Assembly (NCBI GenBank): GCA_008012115.1
Contig: SSEB01000003.1
Span: 310,001-374,000 of the forward strand
DNA: 64,000 nt
Origin: Nevskiaceae bacterium
GTDB lineage: Bacteria > Pseudomonadota > Gammaproteobacteria > Nevskiales > Nevskiaceae
Direction: 5' to 3'
Position 1 is the first letter of the stretch, and each line of letters begins with the position of its first letter. The translations under genes were made by a program, and so were the position numbers. Below, piece after piece: positions 9,418 through 19,537 of the stretch. The notes beneath the pieces were generated by a model, which worked only from the letters and a program-made list of their open reading frames with translations, did not search any database and was not told where the DNA came from.

Positions 9418-9906
9418 TCAGTAGTTCTTGAGCAGGTCGCGGCCGGCGTTTTGCTCCGGCTCGATCTTGCTGCGGATGTCGCCGGCGATCAGGTCTTCCA
9501 GCTTGCCGCCGATCAGCGGAATCTTGACCGTGACTTCCCAGTTGAAGGTCTTGGTGCTGCCGCCGGCGCTGTCGGCGATGGCCGTCTGCGCGCGCAGGCT
9601 GCCGGGCAGCGCCTTCACCTCGATGATCACCTCGCCCTTGCGCGCGGTGCGGTCCCAGGTTTCGGTCTGCACCACGGTGGAGGTTTCGCCGAGGATCTTC
9701 TTGGCGAAGCCCGGCAGCGGCACGTCGGACTTCACCGTGTAGGTGCACTTGATGCGAAAACGCTTGCCGTCGTCGCTGTGTTCGAGCTGGCGATAGTCCA
9801 GGGCCCCGAGCGCGCGCTGCAGCTTCTCGTGGTAGGCCGGATCGCAGAACATCTTGAGCACGGTGTCGGCGTTCTTGGCGAACGTCTGGGTGTATGAAAA
9901 CTTCAT
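9418..9906 (-). CDS. DUF2505-like protein (START/SRPBCC-type fold)
   Basis: A 162-residue protein starting MKFSYTQTFAKNADTVLKMF and continuing with FRIKCTYTVKSDVPLPGFAKKILGE and TWDRTARKGEVIIEVKALPGSLRA. It ends with a long helix (LEDLIAGDIRSKIEPEQNAGRDLLKNY). This pattern fits DUF2505 (PF10698), a helix-grip family predicted to bind lipids or other hydrophobic ligands; no reaction is established. There is no signal peptide. Start 9906 has GGAGGAG 7 nt upstream. It follows the SDR gene by 65 bp on the same strand, so the two probably form an operon, which would fit lipid or sterol handling by inference only. Confidence 0.75.
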   Translation of the reverse strand: MKFSYTQTFAKNADTVLKMFCDPAYHEKLQRALGALDYRQLEHSDDGKRFRIKCTYTVKSDVPLPGFAKKILGETSTVVQTETWDRTARKGEVIIEVKALPGSLRAQTAIADSAGGSTKTFNWEVTVKIPLIGGKLEDLIAGDIRSKIEPEQNAGRDLLKNY

Positions 9907-9971
9907 GGCGGGCTCCTCCCGTTTTTTGTCGATGGCGGATTGTGCCTGCAAACCGCCGCCGTCCAAAACCC

Positions 9972-10817
9972 TCAGCCGGACGAGCCGCCGTGCTGCTTTA
10001 TCGCCTTGCGCAGGTCGCCGTCGTTGAGCCAGCGCACCAGCCCCGGCAGATGACGGCTGGCGAGAAAGGTGAACCAGCCATCCCAGCCCAGCGGATTTTC
10101 GAAGCGGCGGCCGCGCGCCGCGCGCAGCACGCGCCGCGCCACGTCGTCGGCGCCGCGGACCTTGTTGAACGGACTGCCGCTCTCCATCGCCCAGACCACC
10201 GCCGGCTTGTCGGCGTTCTCCTGCGCCAGGCCCGGCGTCTCGATGGTGCCGGGGTAGACCACCTGCACGGTGACGCCATGCAGGCCCAGCTCCTGCCGCA
10301 GGCCCTCGGCGAAGCCGACGATGGCCCACTTGCTGGCCGAGTAGGGCGCGTAGCCGTATACGCCGAGGTAGCCGAGCACCGAGCTGATCATCATCACGCG
10401 GCCGCGGCGCTGGCCGATGAAGTGCGGCGCGAAGGCGCGGCACAGGTAGGCGTGGCCGAGGTAGTTGACCTCGATCAGGCGGCGGAAGTCGGCCACCGGC
10501 AGGTCGGTGACCGGCGCGATATGGGCAAAGCCCTGGTTGCAGATCAGCAGGTCGAGCCCGCCCAGCGCGGTGACCGCCTCGGCCGCCATTGCCTCGACGG
10601 CGGCGGGATCGGTGACATCGACATGGCGCGCGATCAGCGTCGTCGCTTGCGTGCCGGCGGCGGCCTGCATCTCGGCCAGCGTGCGGTCCAGCGCCTCGCG
10701 CCCACGCGCGGCGATGCAGACGTGCGCGCCGTCCCGCGCCAGCTGCAGCGCCAGCGCGCGGCCGAGGCCCAGCGAACCGCCGGAGATGAAGACCCGCTGG
10801 CCTGTGTACTCGCCCAT
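9972..10817 (-). CDS. Short-chain dehydrogenase/reductase
   Basis: A 281-residue classical SDR. It shows the NAD(P)-binding glycine motif SGGSLGLGRA, the NQG variant of NNAG (LLICNQGFAH), the catalytic Ser in MMISSVLG and YSASK with Tyr and Lys. The C-terminal tail (FTFLASRHLPGLVRWLNDGDL) and the motif spacing resemble 3-ketodihydrosphingosine reductase-like SDRs, but the substrate is not proven by sequence. Start MGEYTGQRVF at 10817 is chosen over longer frames because GGGAG precedes it and homologues begin there. It is likely co-transcribed with the DUF2505-like gene at 9418-9906. Confidence 0.85.
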   Translation of the reverse strand: MGEYTGQRVFISGGSLGLGRALALQLARDGAHVCIAARGREALDRTLAEMQAAAGTQATTLIARHVDVTDPAAVEAMAAEAVTALGGLDLLICNQGFAHIAPVTDLPVADFRRLIEVNYLGHAYLCRAFAPHFIGQRRGRVMMISSVLGYLGVYGYAPYSASKWAIVGFAEGLRQELGLHGVTVQVVYPGTIETPGLAQENADKPAVVWAMESGSPFNKVRGADDVARRVLRAARGRRFENPLGWDGWFTFLASRHLPGLVRWLNDGDLRKAIKQHGGSSG

Positions 10818-10884
10818 GACGGCTCCCGATGTGGTGATGGTCCGCAGCTTGGCGCCGCCGAAGGCGCCGAGCGAGGGTCGCGAT

Positions 10885-10897
10885 GGCCGCAAAAGGG
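10885..10897. promoter_or_regulatory. 13-bp motif shared with 9215
   Basis: GGCCGCAAAAGGG, identical to 9215-9227, here 68 bp before the SDR start and 10 bp from element copy 2. It could be a shared regulatory site. Confidence 0.25.
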
Positions 10898-10907
10898 TGC
10901 CGCGACG

Positions 10908-11021
10908 GCCACCCGCTCTCCGGCGGATACCCGCACAGATCGTTATATTTTATTAATCAAATTAAAATTTAATCAATAAATAAAAACAATTTCCCTGGGG
11001 AAATGCACCACAGCGGGTGGC
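10908..11021 (+). repeat. 114-bp AT-core palindromic element, copy 2
   Basis: Left end GCCACCCGCT (10908-10917), AT core 10942-10987 starting GTTATATTTTATTAATC and ending AAAAC, right end AGCGGGTGGC (11012-11021): outer 10-bp inverted repeat perfect, total 114 bp. The TTCCCTGGGGAAA motif is here in the right arm rather than the left. It sits between the SDR start and the 3' end of the AraC-type gene, both on the minus strand. Confidence 0.95.
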
Positions 11022-11139
11022 GCCTGAGCGTCCTCCGCACAGTGCACGAAACGGCATCGGCAGATCGGGTTGCGGCGGGCCTGCGCGCATCCCGCGCTGC
11101 GCGTGTCCGGCAACGCGCGTGCTTCGCGGCGACCCGTGT

Positions 11140-12153
11140 CTAGTGGCGGTATTCGCTGGGGCTGACGCCGGTCCAGCGCTTGAAGGCGCGGCGGAAGTTG
11201 CGCACGTCGCTGTAGCCGGTCTCCTGCGCCACGCGCTCGACGGCGGCGTCGGAGTGCGTCAGCAGGCTCAGCGCGCGCGTCTTGCGCACGTTCTCCACCA
11301 GCGCCTCGAACGACATGCCGCTACCGGCCAGGCGCCGCCGCAGCGTGCGGCTGGACATGTTCAGCTCGCGTGCGATGTCCTCCAGCGTGATGCCGCTGGT
11401 CAGCGTGCGATAGGCCGCGCGCTCCACGGCGCTGCACAGATCGTCCTTGGCGCGCTCCTGGCGCGTGAACTGTTCCAGCAGGTCCAGCGCCTGGCGCAGG
11501 CCCAGCGGATGATGCGTCGGCACCGGCAGCGCCAGCAGCGAAGGCTCGAGCACGAAGCGGTTGCGTGTGCAGCCGAAACGCACCGGCACGCCGAACACCT
11601 CGTGCGCGAAAGCGCCGCTGCCGCGTTCCGGGTGGGTGAAGTCGACCTGCACCGGGTTGGCCTTGCCGCCGGTGAGCGCGCGCGCATAGGTCAGCGCGCT
11701 GGCGAAGGCTTCCTCGGTGATGAAGGCCTGGATGTCGGGGTCGGGGAAGTTGTGTTCCAGCTCCAGCCACAGCAGGCCACCGCCGACACGCAGTTCGATG
11801 CGGTAACCGACCGCGCCGGTGAGCACCAGGTGCTCCAGCGCCAGGTTCATCGCCTCGCCCAGGGTCGGGCACATGGCCATGGCGTGACCGATCAGGCCCA
11901 TCGAGCCGAGCGTGCCGCGCGCGCCGAGGGTCAGGCCCAGCGCCGGATCGGGAATCGCCTCCAGCGCGCGGCGGATCATCAGGCTGGCCTGGCGGTAGGA
12001 GACGCGGGTGGTCGGCTTGCTGAGGTCCTCGACGCTGAAGCCGAGGCCGCGGCACAGGCATTCCGGCTGCACGCCGCGCTCCGGCGCGATCATCGCCAGC
12101 GCCAGCAGCAGGTCCGTCGGGAAAATCGCCTCGTCGTAACGCGGATCAGCCAA
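11140..12153 (-). CDS. AraC-family transcriptional regulator (arabinose-binding-like N domain)
   Basis: A 337-residue regulator. Residues about 10-210 match the N-terminal domain found in OruR/ArgR-like AraC proteins (PDPALGLTLGARGTLGSMGLIGHAMAMC). The C-terminal 100 residues form the double HTH (ITLEDIARELNMSSRTLRRRL and VERVAQETGYSDVRNFRRAFKRWTGVSPSEYR). The start is TTG at 12153: it gives LADPRYDEAIFPTDLLLAL, with GGGAGG 6 nt upstream, and no ATG is suitably placed. Such regulators usually sense a small ligand and often control a divergent neighbour; here that would be the phosphoesterase at 12301. Confidence 0.85.
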   Translation of the reverse strand: MADPRYDEAIFPTDLLLALAMIAPERGVQPECLCRGLGFSVEDLSKPTTRVSYRQASLMIRRALEAIPDPALGLTLGARGTLGSMGLIGHAMAMCPTLGEAMNLALEHLVLTGAVGYRIELRVGGGLLWLELEHNFPDPDIQAFITEEAFASALTYARALTGGKANPVQVDFTHPERGSGAFAHEVFGVPVRFGCTRNRFVLEPSLLALPVPTHHPLGLRQALDLLEQFTRQERAKDDLCSAVERAAYRTLTSGITLEDIARELNMSSRTLRRRLAGSGMSFEALVENVRKTRALSLLTHSDAAVERVAQETGYSDVRNFRRAFKRWTGVSPSEYRH

Positions 12154-12242
12154 TGCCCACCTCCCTCCTGTTTGATTTTCGCCGTGCCTCCGGCGGAACA
12201 CAACGCGCCGGCGGTTGACGGCCGCGCGCAAGGGTTCATCAT

Positions 12243-12262
12243 AAATGACAGAAAAATGACAG
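12243..12262. promoter_or_regulatory. Tandem 9-bp direct repeat, candidate AraC-type operator
   Basis: AAATGACAG occurs twice, at 12243-12251 and 12254-12262, 11 bp apart (about one helical turn), in the 147-bp region between the AraC-type regulator and the divergent phosphoesterase. AraC-family proteins bind direct repeats, so this is a plausible site, unproven. Confidence 0.35.
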
Positions 12263-12300
12263 CGGCACCGGCCGCAGCACAGCGAGAGAGGGGAGCGGAC

Positions 12301-13833
12301 ATGTCCAAGCGTTCCGGGCGGGGTCGCGGTCTGACGCGACGCGAGTTCATGGCCGGCGTCGCGGCGGCGGCCGGCAGCATGGCGCTGCCCGGCTGCGGCA
12401 GCGGCGCCACGGGTGCCACGGGGGTGGTCGGTGCCAGCGCGGCGACGCTGCCGCACCCGGCCGACAGCGGCATCGATCACGTGGTCGTGGTGATGATGGA
12501 AAACCGCTCCTTCGATCACTACCTGGGCTGGGTGCCGGGCGCCGACGGCGTGCAGGCCGGCGTGACCCAGACCGACCGCGGCGGCACGGTGCGCACCTCG
12601 CGGCGGCTGGCGCCGCAGTTCCAGAACTGCAATCTCGCCGATCCCGACCACAGCTACGCCGGCGGCCGCACGCAGATCAATGGCGGCAAGATGGACGGCT
12701 TCCTGCTGACGCAGCCGGCGGGGGACGACTTTCCCATCGGCTACTACACCGCCGACGACCTGCCGTTCTTCAAAGGCTGCGCCGAAAACTGGACGATCTG
12801 CGACCGCTACTTCTGCGGCATCCTGTCCTCGACCACGCCCAACCGCTTCTACATGCACGCGGGCCAGACCGACCGCATCAGCAACACCGTGGACATCTCC
12901 ACGCTGCCGACGATCTGGGACCGCATGCTCTCGGTCGGCCGCACGGTGGCGTACTACTACACCGATGTGTCCTATACCTCGTACTGGGGTGACCAGTACA
13001 AGAGCTTCTCGAAGAAGTACGACATGACCAGCTTCGCCGCCGACATCGCCAGCGGCGGTCTGCCCAACCTGATGTTCGTCGACAACGTCGGCAACACCGT
13101 CAACGAGGTTGGCGGCCTGTCGATGGACGATCACCCTTACGCTGATATCCGCAATGGCCAGGCGTTTCTCAACCAGGTCTACGACGCGCTGCGCCAGAGT
13201 CCGCAGTGGTCGCGCACCCTGCTGATCGTCAACTACGACGAATGGGGCGGCTTTCACGACCACGTGCCGCCGCCGCTGGCGCCGGTGACGGATCAGGAAA
13301 AAGCGGCCGGCAACGACGGCCGTCTCGGCTGCCGTGTGCCCTGCGTGCTGATCGGCCCGCGCGCGCGGCGCGGGCACGTCGAGCATCTGCAGTTCGACCC
13401 CAACTCCATCCTCAACCTGCTGGCCTGGCGCTTCGGCTTCGAGCCGCTGGGCGCGCGCGCCTCGTCCAACAACCTAGCGCTGGCGCTGGACTTCGAGCGT
13501 GCGCCCGACCCTTCGACGCCCGCCTTCACGGTGCCGGCCGGTCCCTTCGGCGGCCTGTGCCTGCCGACCGGCGAGATCAACGGCGCCGACAACCCGGTGC
13601 CGGTCCCCGTGCCGGTGCCGGAACTGCCCACGCCCGTCGGCGTGCCGCTGCCGGTGCCCGTGCAACTGCCCCCGCTGCCGGGGCTCGATGTGCCGCTACC
13701 GCCATTGCCGGTCACGCCGGCGACGCCGCTCCTGGCCCAGTCGGCGGCGATGGATGAAGTGCAGCGCCGCCGCGACGACCACGAGCGCGAACTGGACGAA
13801 CTGCGTGCGCTCGGGGCGCGCTACGGGTTCTAA
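12301..13833 (+). CDS. Tat-exported phosphoesterase (phospholipase C / acid phosphatase-like)
   Basis: A 510-residue enzyme of the phosphoesterase family (PF04185). The N-terminus has a twin-arginine signal (GLTRREFMAGVAAAAGSMALPGCG), which also ends in a lipobox-like Cys. The core shows the family start IDHVVVVMMENRSFDHYLGW, then TTPNRFYMHAG and LIVNYDEWGGFHDHVPPP. Members hydrolyse phosphate mono- or diesters of lipids. The C-terminus is unusual: a PVPVPVPELPTPVGVPLPVPV-like proline/valine run at about 435-475, then a charged helix (EVQRRRDDHERELDELRALGARYGF). GGGGAG precedes the ATG. It is followed closely by two unknown genes and may be controlled by the divergent AraC-type regulator. Confidence 0.85.
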   Translation: MSKRSGRGRGLTRREFMAGVAAAAGSMALPGCGSGATGATGVVGASAATLPHPADSGIDHVVVVMMENRSFDHYLGWVPGADGVQAGVTQTDRGGTVRTSRRLAPQFQNCNLADPDHSYAGGRTQINGGKMDGFLLTQPAGDDFPIGYYTADDLPFFKGCAENWTICDRYFCGILSSTTPNRFYMHAGQTDRISNTVDISTLPTIWDRMLSVGRTVAYYYTDVSYTSYWGDQYKSFSKKYDMTSFAADIASGGLPNLMFVDNVGNTVNEVGGLSMDDHPYADIRNGQAFLNQVYDALRQSPQWSRTLLIVNYDEWGGFHDHVPPPLAPVTDQEKAAGNDGRLGCRVPCVLIGPRARRGHVEHLQFDPNSILNLLAWRFGFEPLGARASSNNLALALDFERAPDPSTPAFTVPAGPFGGLCLPTGEINGADNPVPVPVPVPELPTPVGVPLPVPVQLPPLPGLDVPLPPLPVTPATPLLAQSAAMDEVQRRRDDHERELDELRALGARYGF

Positions 13834-13861
13834 TGACGACTTGATCCCAGCGGAGGCCACC

Positions 13862-14083
13862 GTGGCCGACAAGCCTATCGACGACCTGCGCCGCAAGCTC
13901 GGCGCCGGCAAGCCCTTGGACATTCTCGACACGCTCGCGCCCGAGCAGGCGCAGCTGCTCAGCCGCAGCCTCGATGCTGCCATGCAGCGCGATCACCGCG
14001 CGCTGGACCAGGCCATCGAGCAGTCGCTGAGCATGGTGCCCCTGCTGCTGCGGCCGGCGTTCAAGAAGGTGCTGTTTCCATGA
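13862..14083 (+). CDS. Small protein of unknown function, GTG start
   Basis: A 73-residue protein: GTG start at 13862 with GGAGG 7 nt upstream, reading VADKPIDDLRRKLGAGKPLDILDTLAPEQ and ending PAFKKVLFP. It is predicted mostly helical and soluble, with no signal peptide. The stop overlaps the next start in an ATGA, so it is translationally coupled to 14080-15072. I do not recognise a family. It follows the phosphoesterase by 28 bp and is probably in the same transcript. Confidence 0.65.
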   Translation: MADKPIDDLRRKLGAGKPLDILDTLAPEQAQLLSRSLDAAMQRDHRALDQAIEQSLSMVPLLLRPAFKKVLFP

Positions 14084-15072
14084 GCCGGCTGGCGACACGG
14101 GCGGAGATCATCAAGCTGGCGCGGCTGCTCAAGCTGGAGGAGCCGCAGCTGGCGTTTCTGGCGCAGCAGGACGTCACGCAGATCCGCGCGCTGCGCGAGC
14201 GACTGTCGGCGGCGCTGTACGACAGCAGCCGCTCGCGCCTGGTGCGGGTGGCGGCGGCGAGCAAGCTGATCCCGGTGGCGCTGGTCGCCACCATCGGCCA
14301 GAAGCTCTACGGCCCGCTGCTGTGCGCGCGCGTCACCGGCCTGCTGGCGCCGGCGCGCGCGGTCGAGGTGGCGCTCAAGCTGTCGCCGCGCTTTCTCGCC
14401 GACGTATCGGTCGAGCTCGATCCGCGCAGTGCGCGCGAGGTCATCGCCCTGCTGCCGGCCCAATGCGTGGTGGCAGTGGCGCAGGAGCTGCTGACGCGTC
14501 GCGAATACCTGACGATGGCGCGCTTCGTCGATTTTCTCTCCGACGTCGTCATCCGCGAGGTGGCCTCCACCATCCGCGACGACCGTGCGCTGCTGGAGAT
14601 CGCGTTCTTCATCGAATCGCCACAGCGCCTGGAGACCGTCATCGGCCTGCTGCCGGCTGAGCGCCTGCGCGGCGTGATCCGCACCGCCGCCGGCGACGTG
14701 CAGGGGCTATGGTCCGAAGCGCTGTCGATGATGACGCAGGTCAGCCCCACGCTGCGCGGCCGCATGGGCGACCTCACCGCGGCGCTGGACGACGCGCAAC
14801 TGACCGCAGTGATCGAGGCGGTGAATCAGGGCCGCCTGTGGGGCGCCTGGCTGACGGTGCTCACCGCCATGAGCGCCGACGCGCAGCGGCGCGTGCTGGC
14901 GCTGTCCGCGCACCAGACCCCGGAGGCCTTGTCAGCGCTGGCCACCGCCGCGCGCGAGCAGGGCATCTGGGATCAGCTCAAGCCGATGCTGGCATTGATG
15001 AGCGCCGCGCCGCGCCAGCAGCTGGAGGATTTTTTCGGGCGCCTCAAGAGCGCGGTCAGGAACTTGGGCTGA
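14080..15072 (+). CDS. All-helical repeat protein, function unknown
   Basis: A 330-residue soluble protein made of repeating helices of about 30 residues with the pattern LLxxLxPxRxVEVALKLSPRFLADVSVELDP. It loosely resembles the helical repeats of the MgtE N-domain, without the rest of MgtE. No transmembrane segment, signal or catalytic motif is seen. It overlaps the preceding small gene by ATGA. The pair sits downstream of the exported phosphoesterase and convergent with argH. A scaffold or regulatory role is possible; nothing in the sequence decides it. Confidence 0.65.
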   Translation: MSRLATRAEIIKLARLLKLEEPQLAFLAQQDVTQIRALRERLSAALYDSSRSRLVRVAAASKLIPVALVATIGQKLYGPLLCARVTGLLAPARAVEVALKLSPRFLADVSVELDPRSAREVIALLPAQCVVAVAQELLTRREYLTMARFVDFLSDVVIREVASTIRDDRALLEIAFFIESPQRLETVIGLLPAERLRGVIRTAAGDVQGLWSEALSMMTQVSPTLRGRMGDLTAALDDAQLTAVIEAVNQGRLWGAWLTVLTAMSADAQRRVLALSAHQTPEALSALATAAREQGIWDQLKPMLALMSAAPRQQLEDFFGRLKSAVRNLG

Positions 15073-15100
15073 GTTCGGTGACCGGCGGTGCGGCACCGGG

Positions 15101-16492
<1,392 letters not shown>

Positions 16493-16577
16493 GGTCGTCA
16501 CGCAGGGCTTGAAGATCGAAGGGCGCCGATTATAGGCGGGGCCGGGCGCGCAGCCGCGGTTTTGCGCTATTTTGGGC

Positions 16578-16691
16578 GCCACCCGCTGTCACTGGCGGAT
16601 GCCATCGAAACGTTATAAAAAATAGTTAGATTTATAATTTGTATTATAATTAATAACAAATCCGCCAGCCCGCATTCACCGAGCGGGTGGT
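16578..16691 (+). repeat. 114-bp AT-core palindromic element, copy 3
   Basis: Left end GCCACCCGCT (16578-16587), core 16612-16657 from GTTATAAAA to TAATAAC, right end AGCGGGTGGT (16682-16691), total 114 bp. The core contains two TATAAT hexamers on the plus strand (16633-16638 and 16645-16650). It lies between divergent argH and algZ, with its right end only 13 bp from the algZ ATG. Confidence 0.95.
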
Positions 16692-16704
16692 GCGCCAAAG
16701 AGGG

Positions 16705-17811
16705 ATGTTGCGCGTGCACAGCATCAAGCCGAAGCCCAAGCACCAGCTGAGCCTGATTCCCGACTTCTGCCGTGGGCGCACCATCTTCGTCCTGTCGCTG
16801 GCGATGGAACTGGTGGCCCTGGTGCTGACGCTGGCCAGCAGCGTCAGCGGCGAGGAGGCGTTCTACCACCTGGCGCTGCTGTCGCTGTACCTGCAATGGA
16901 TCGGCCTGTGCAGCGCGGCGGCGCTGTGCTGGGCGCGGCGCTGGCTGCGCATCGCGCGGCCCGGCGTGGTGTTCTTCGTCTGCTGGGGCATGCTGGTGAT
17001 CATCGCCACCGTGATCGGCGAACTGGCCTACGACATCAGCACGCTGGTGCCGATTTCCGAGAATTTTCCCAGCGAGCCGCGCCTGGCCTTCGTGATCCGC
17101 AGTGCCTGCATCTCGGCCATCGTCTCGCTGCTGCTGCTGCGCTACTTCTGGCTGCGCCACGAGTGGCGCGAGCAGGTCACCGCCGAGGGCGAGTCGCGCT
17201 ACCAGGCGCTCAATGCGCGCATCCAGCCGCACTTCCTGTTCAACTCGCTCAACAGCATCGCGGCGATGATCTCGATCAAGCCGGCCGAGGCCGAGATGAT
17301 GGTGGAGGACCTCTCCGACCTGTTCCGCGCCAGCATGGAAAAGCGCAACCGCATCGTGCCGCTGGTCGACGAGGTGGGGCTGGTGCAAGCCTACCTGCGC
17401 ATCGAGAAGGTGCGCATGGCCGAGCGCCTGCGCGTGGAGTGGGATATTCCCGAGGAGTTGCTCGGCTGGCGCGTGCCGATGCTGGCGATCCAGCCGCTGG
17501 TGGAAAACGCCGTGCATCACGGCATCTCCAAGCTGCGCGAGCCGGGCGTGATCCGCATCCGCGCGCGCGAGGTCAAGAACCGGCTGGTGCTGGAAGTGGA
17601 AAACCCGCTGCCGCCACAGGACGCCGAAAAGAAGCACGGCAATCGCATCGCCGTCGACAATATTGCCCAGCGGCTGCAACTGATTTACGGTGACAGGGCG
17701 ATGATGGAACTCGGTCATGACGAGAACGCCGAGGGTCCGATTTTCCGCGCCCGCCTGACCCTGCCGCTGGCGGCGCAGACGCAGCTAGAAGAACAAGGGG
17801 AGCCGCAATGA
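16705..17811 (+). CDS. algZ: LytS/AlgZ-type sensor histidine kinase
   Basis: A 368-residue membrane kinase: four hydrophobic segments between about residues 25 and 145, then a His_kinase (PF06580) domain with ALNARIQPHFLFNSLN, where His is the expected phosphorylation site. An HATPase domain follows (AIQPLVENAVHHGISK and NRIAVDNIAQRLQLIYG). It lacks the classical HisKA domain, as do AlgZ/FimS and LytS. It partners the LytTR regulator that overlaps its stop by ATGA. In Pseudomonas, AlgZR controls alginate, pili and virulence genes; targets here are unknown. The start is uncertain: ATG 16705 has AGAGGG directly abutting, whereas GTG 16714 would place the same site 9 nt upstream. Confidence 0.9.
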   Translation: MLRVHSIKPKPKHQLSLIPDFCRGRTIFVLSLAMELVALVLTLASSVSGEEAFYHLALLSLYLQWIGLCSAAALCWARRWLRIARPGVVFFVCWGMLVIIATVIGELAYDISTLVPISENFPSEPRLAFVIRSACISAIVSLLLLRYFWLRHEWREQVTAEGESRYQALNARIQPHFLFNSLNSIAAMISIKPAEAEMMVEDLSDLFRASMEKRNRIVPLVDEVGLVQAYLRIEKVRMAERLRVEWDIPEELLGWRVPMLAIQPLVENAVHHGISKLREPGVIRIRAREVKNRLVLEVENPLPPQDAEKKHGNRIAVDNIAQRLQLIYGDRAMMELGHDENAEGPIFRARLTLPLAAQTQLEEQGEPQ

Positions 17812-18551
17812 GAGTCGTGATCGTGGATGACGAGCCGCTGGCGCGCGAGCGTCTGCGCCGCCTGCTGGCCGAGTTTCCGGGCTACGAGATCGTCGGCGAA
17901 GCCGGCGACGGCGAGTCGGCGCTGGACGTGATCGATGAGGAAGAGCCGGACCTCGTGCTGATGGACATCCGCATGGGCGGCATGGACGGCCTGCAGGTCG
18001 GCCGCCAGCTCGCCGAGCTGGAGACGCCGCCGGCGGTGATTTTCACCACCGCCTATTCCGAGCACGCGCTGTCCGCCTACGATGCCGCCGCGCAGGGCTA
18101 CCTGCTCAAGCCGGTGCGGCTGGAGAAACTCAAGGACGCGCTGATGCGCGTGCGCAAGCCGACGCGGGCGCAGCGCCCGGCTGCGGCCGCCCCGACGGCA
18201 CAGGGGCGCCCCAAGCGCGAGTTCGTGCTCGCCACCACCCGCGACGGCTTGGTGCGCGTGCCGGTGGAGGACATCGTCTATTTCCTCGCCGACCAGAAAT
18301 ACACCACCGTCTGCCATCTGCACGGCGAGGTGCTGATCGAGGAATCCCTGAAGACGCTGGAGGAGGATTTCGCGCCCTGGTTCCTGCGCATCCACCGCAA
18401 GGCGCTGGTGGCGACGCGCTTCATCGCCAGCCTCGAGCGCGACCGCGGCGGCGAGCAGCATCACTGGCTGAAGATGAAGCACGCGACGCAGGCGCTGCCG
18501 GTGTCGCGCCGTCGTCTCGCCGAAGTGCGGCGCTTCCTCACCGAGGCCTGA
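17808..18551 (+). CDS. algR: LytTR-type response regulator AlgR
   Basis: A 247-residue regulator. The receiver domain occupies residues 1-120 with acidic pocket DDE at 7-9, phospho-acceptor Asp53 ([10 protein letters not shown]), Thr in FTTAYS and Lys in [11 protein letters not shown]. An Ala/Pro linker leads to a LytTR DNA-binding domain from about 140 ([18 protein letters not shown] and [18 protein letters not shown]). It is coupled to algZ by a 4-bp overlap. The following heme genes start 58 bp downstream in the same direction, the order also found in Pseudomonas. Confidence 0.95.
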   Translation: MRVVIVDDEPLARERLRRLLAEFPGYEIVGEAGDGESALDVIDEEEPDLVLMDIRMGGMDGLQVGRQLAELETPPAVIFTTAYSEHALSAYDAAAQGYLLKPVRLEKLKDALMRVRKPTRAQRPAAAAPTAQGRPKREFVLATTRDGLVRVPVEDIVYFLADQKYTTVCHLHGEVLIEESLKTLEEDFAPWFLRIHRKALVATRFIASLERDRGGEQHHWLKMKHATQALPVSRRRLAEVRRFLTEA

Positions 18552-18609
18552 CACGCCCGGCGGCGGACGTGCGACGATAGGCGCCTCGCTGTCGTCGCCG
18601 CCCACGCTC

Positions 18610-19533
18610 ATGCCGCTGAGAATTGCCACCCGCGAATCGCCGCTTGCCCTGTGGCAGGCCCACCACGTCAAGGCGCTGCTCGAGCAGGCGCACCCGGGGC
18701 TGGAGGTCTCGCTGCTGGCGATGACCACCAGCGGTGACCAGATGCTGAGCGCGCCGCTGGCCAACGTCGGCGGCAAGGGTCTGTTCGTGAAGGAACTCGA
18801 GCAGGCGATGCTGGAGGGCCGTGCCGATCTGGCCGTTCATTCGATGAAAGACGTGCCGGCGCGCCAGCCAGAGGGACTCGAACTGGTCGTGTTCATGCAG
18901 GGCGAGGATCCGCGCGACGCCTTCGTCTCCAATCGCTATGCCGATCCCGACGCGCTGCCCGAGGGTGCCTGCGTCGGCACGTCCAGCCTGCGCCGCCAGG
19001 CGCAACTGCGGGCGCTGCGGCCGGATCTCGCGATCCGCGACCTGCGCGGCAACGTCGGCACCCGCCTGCGCAAGCTCGACGAGGGGCAGTACGACGCCAT
19101 CCTGCTGGCGCATGCCGGGCTGGCGCGTCTCGGTCTGCAGGACCGCATCGCGCACAGCTTCGATGTGGATCGCTTCATCCCGGCCATCGGCCAGGGCATC
19201 ATCGGCATCGAATGTCGCACCGACGATGTCGCCACGCGGGCGCTGCTGGCGCCGCTGCACCACACCCCGTCGGCGACGCGCCTGCGTGCCGAGCGCGCGC
19301 TCAACAGCCGTCTCGGCGGCGCCTGCCAGGTGCCGGTGGCCGGCCACGCGCGCCTCGACGGCGGGCGGCTGAAACTGAAGGCGCTGGTCGGTGCGCCCGA
19401 CGGTTCGCGCATCGTCAGCGGCGAGATCGAGGGCGAAGCGGCGCAGGCCGAGGCGCTCGGTCATGCGCTGGCGGAACGCCTGCTGCTCAACGGCGCCGGC
19501 GAGATTCTCGGCGCGCTGGGCATCGCGGTCTGA
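18610..19533 (+). CDS. hemC: Hydroxymethylbilane synthase (porphobilinogen deaminase)
   Basis: A 307-residue cytosolic enzyme joining four porphobilinogen units into hydroxymethylbilane for heme synthesis. Visible motifs are [41 protein letters not shown] (catalytic Asp) and [24 protein letters not shown] contains Cys239, the dipyrromethane cofactor attachment site. Full family length. It is the first gene of hemC-hemD-hemX-hemY, with hemD starting 5 bp after its stop. Confidence 0.98.
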   Translation: MPLRIATRESPLALWQAHHVKALLEQAHPGLEVSLLAMTTSGDQMLSAPLANVGGKGLFVKELEQAMLEGRADLAVHSMKDVPARQPEGLELVVFMQGEDPRDAFVSNRYADPDALPEGACVGTSSLRRQAQLRALRPDLAIRDLRGNVGTRLRKLDEGQYDAILLAHAGLARLGLQDRIAHSFDVDRFIPAIGQGIIGIECRTDDVATRALLAPLHHTPSATRLRAERALNSRLGGACQVPVAGHARLDGGRLKLKALVGAPDGSRIVSGEIEGEAAQAEALGHALAERLLLNGAGEILGALGIAV

Positions 19534-19537
19534 GGCG

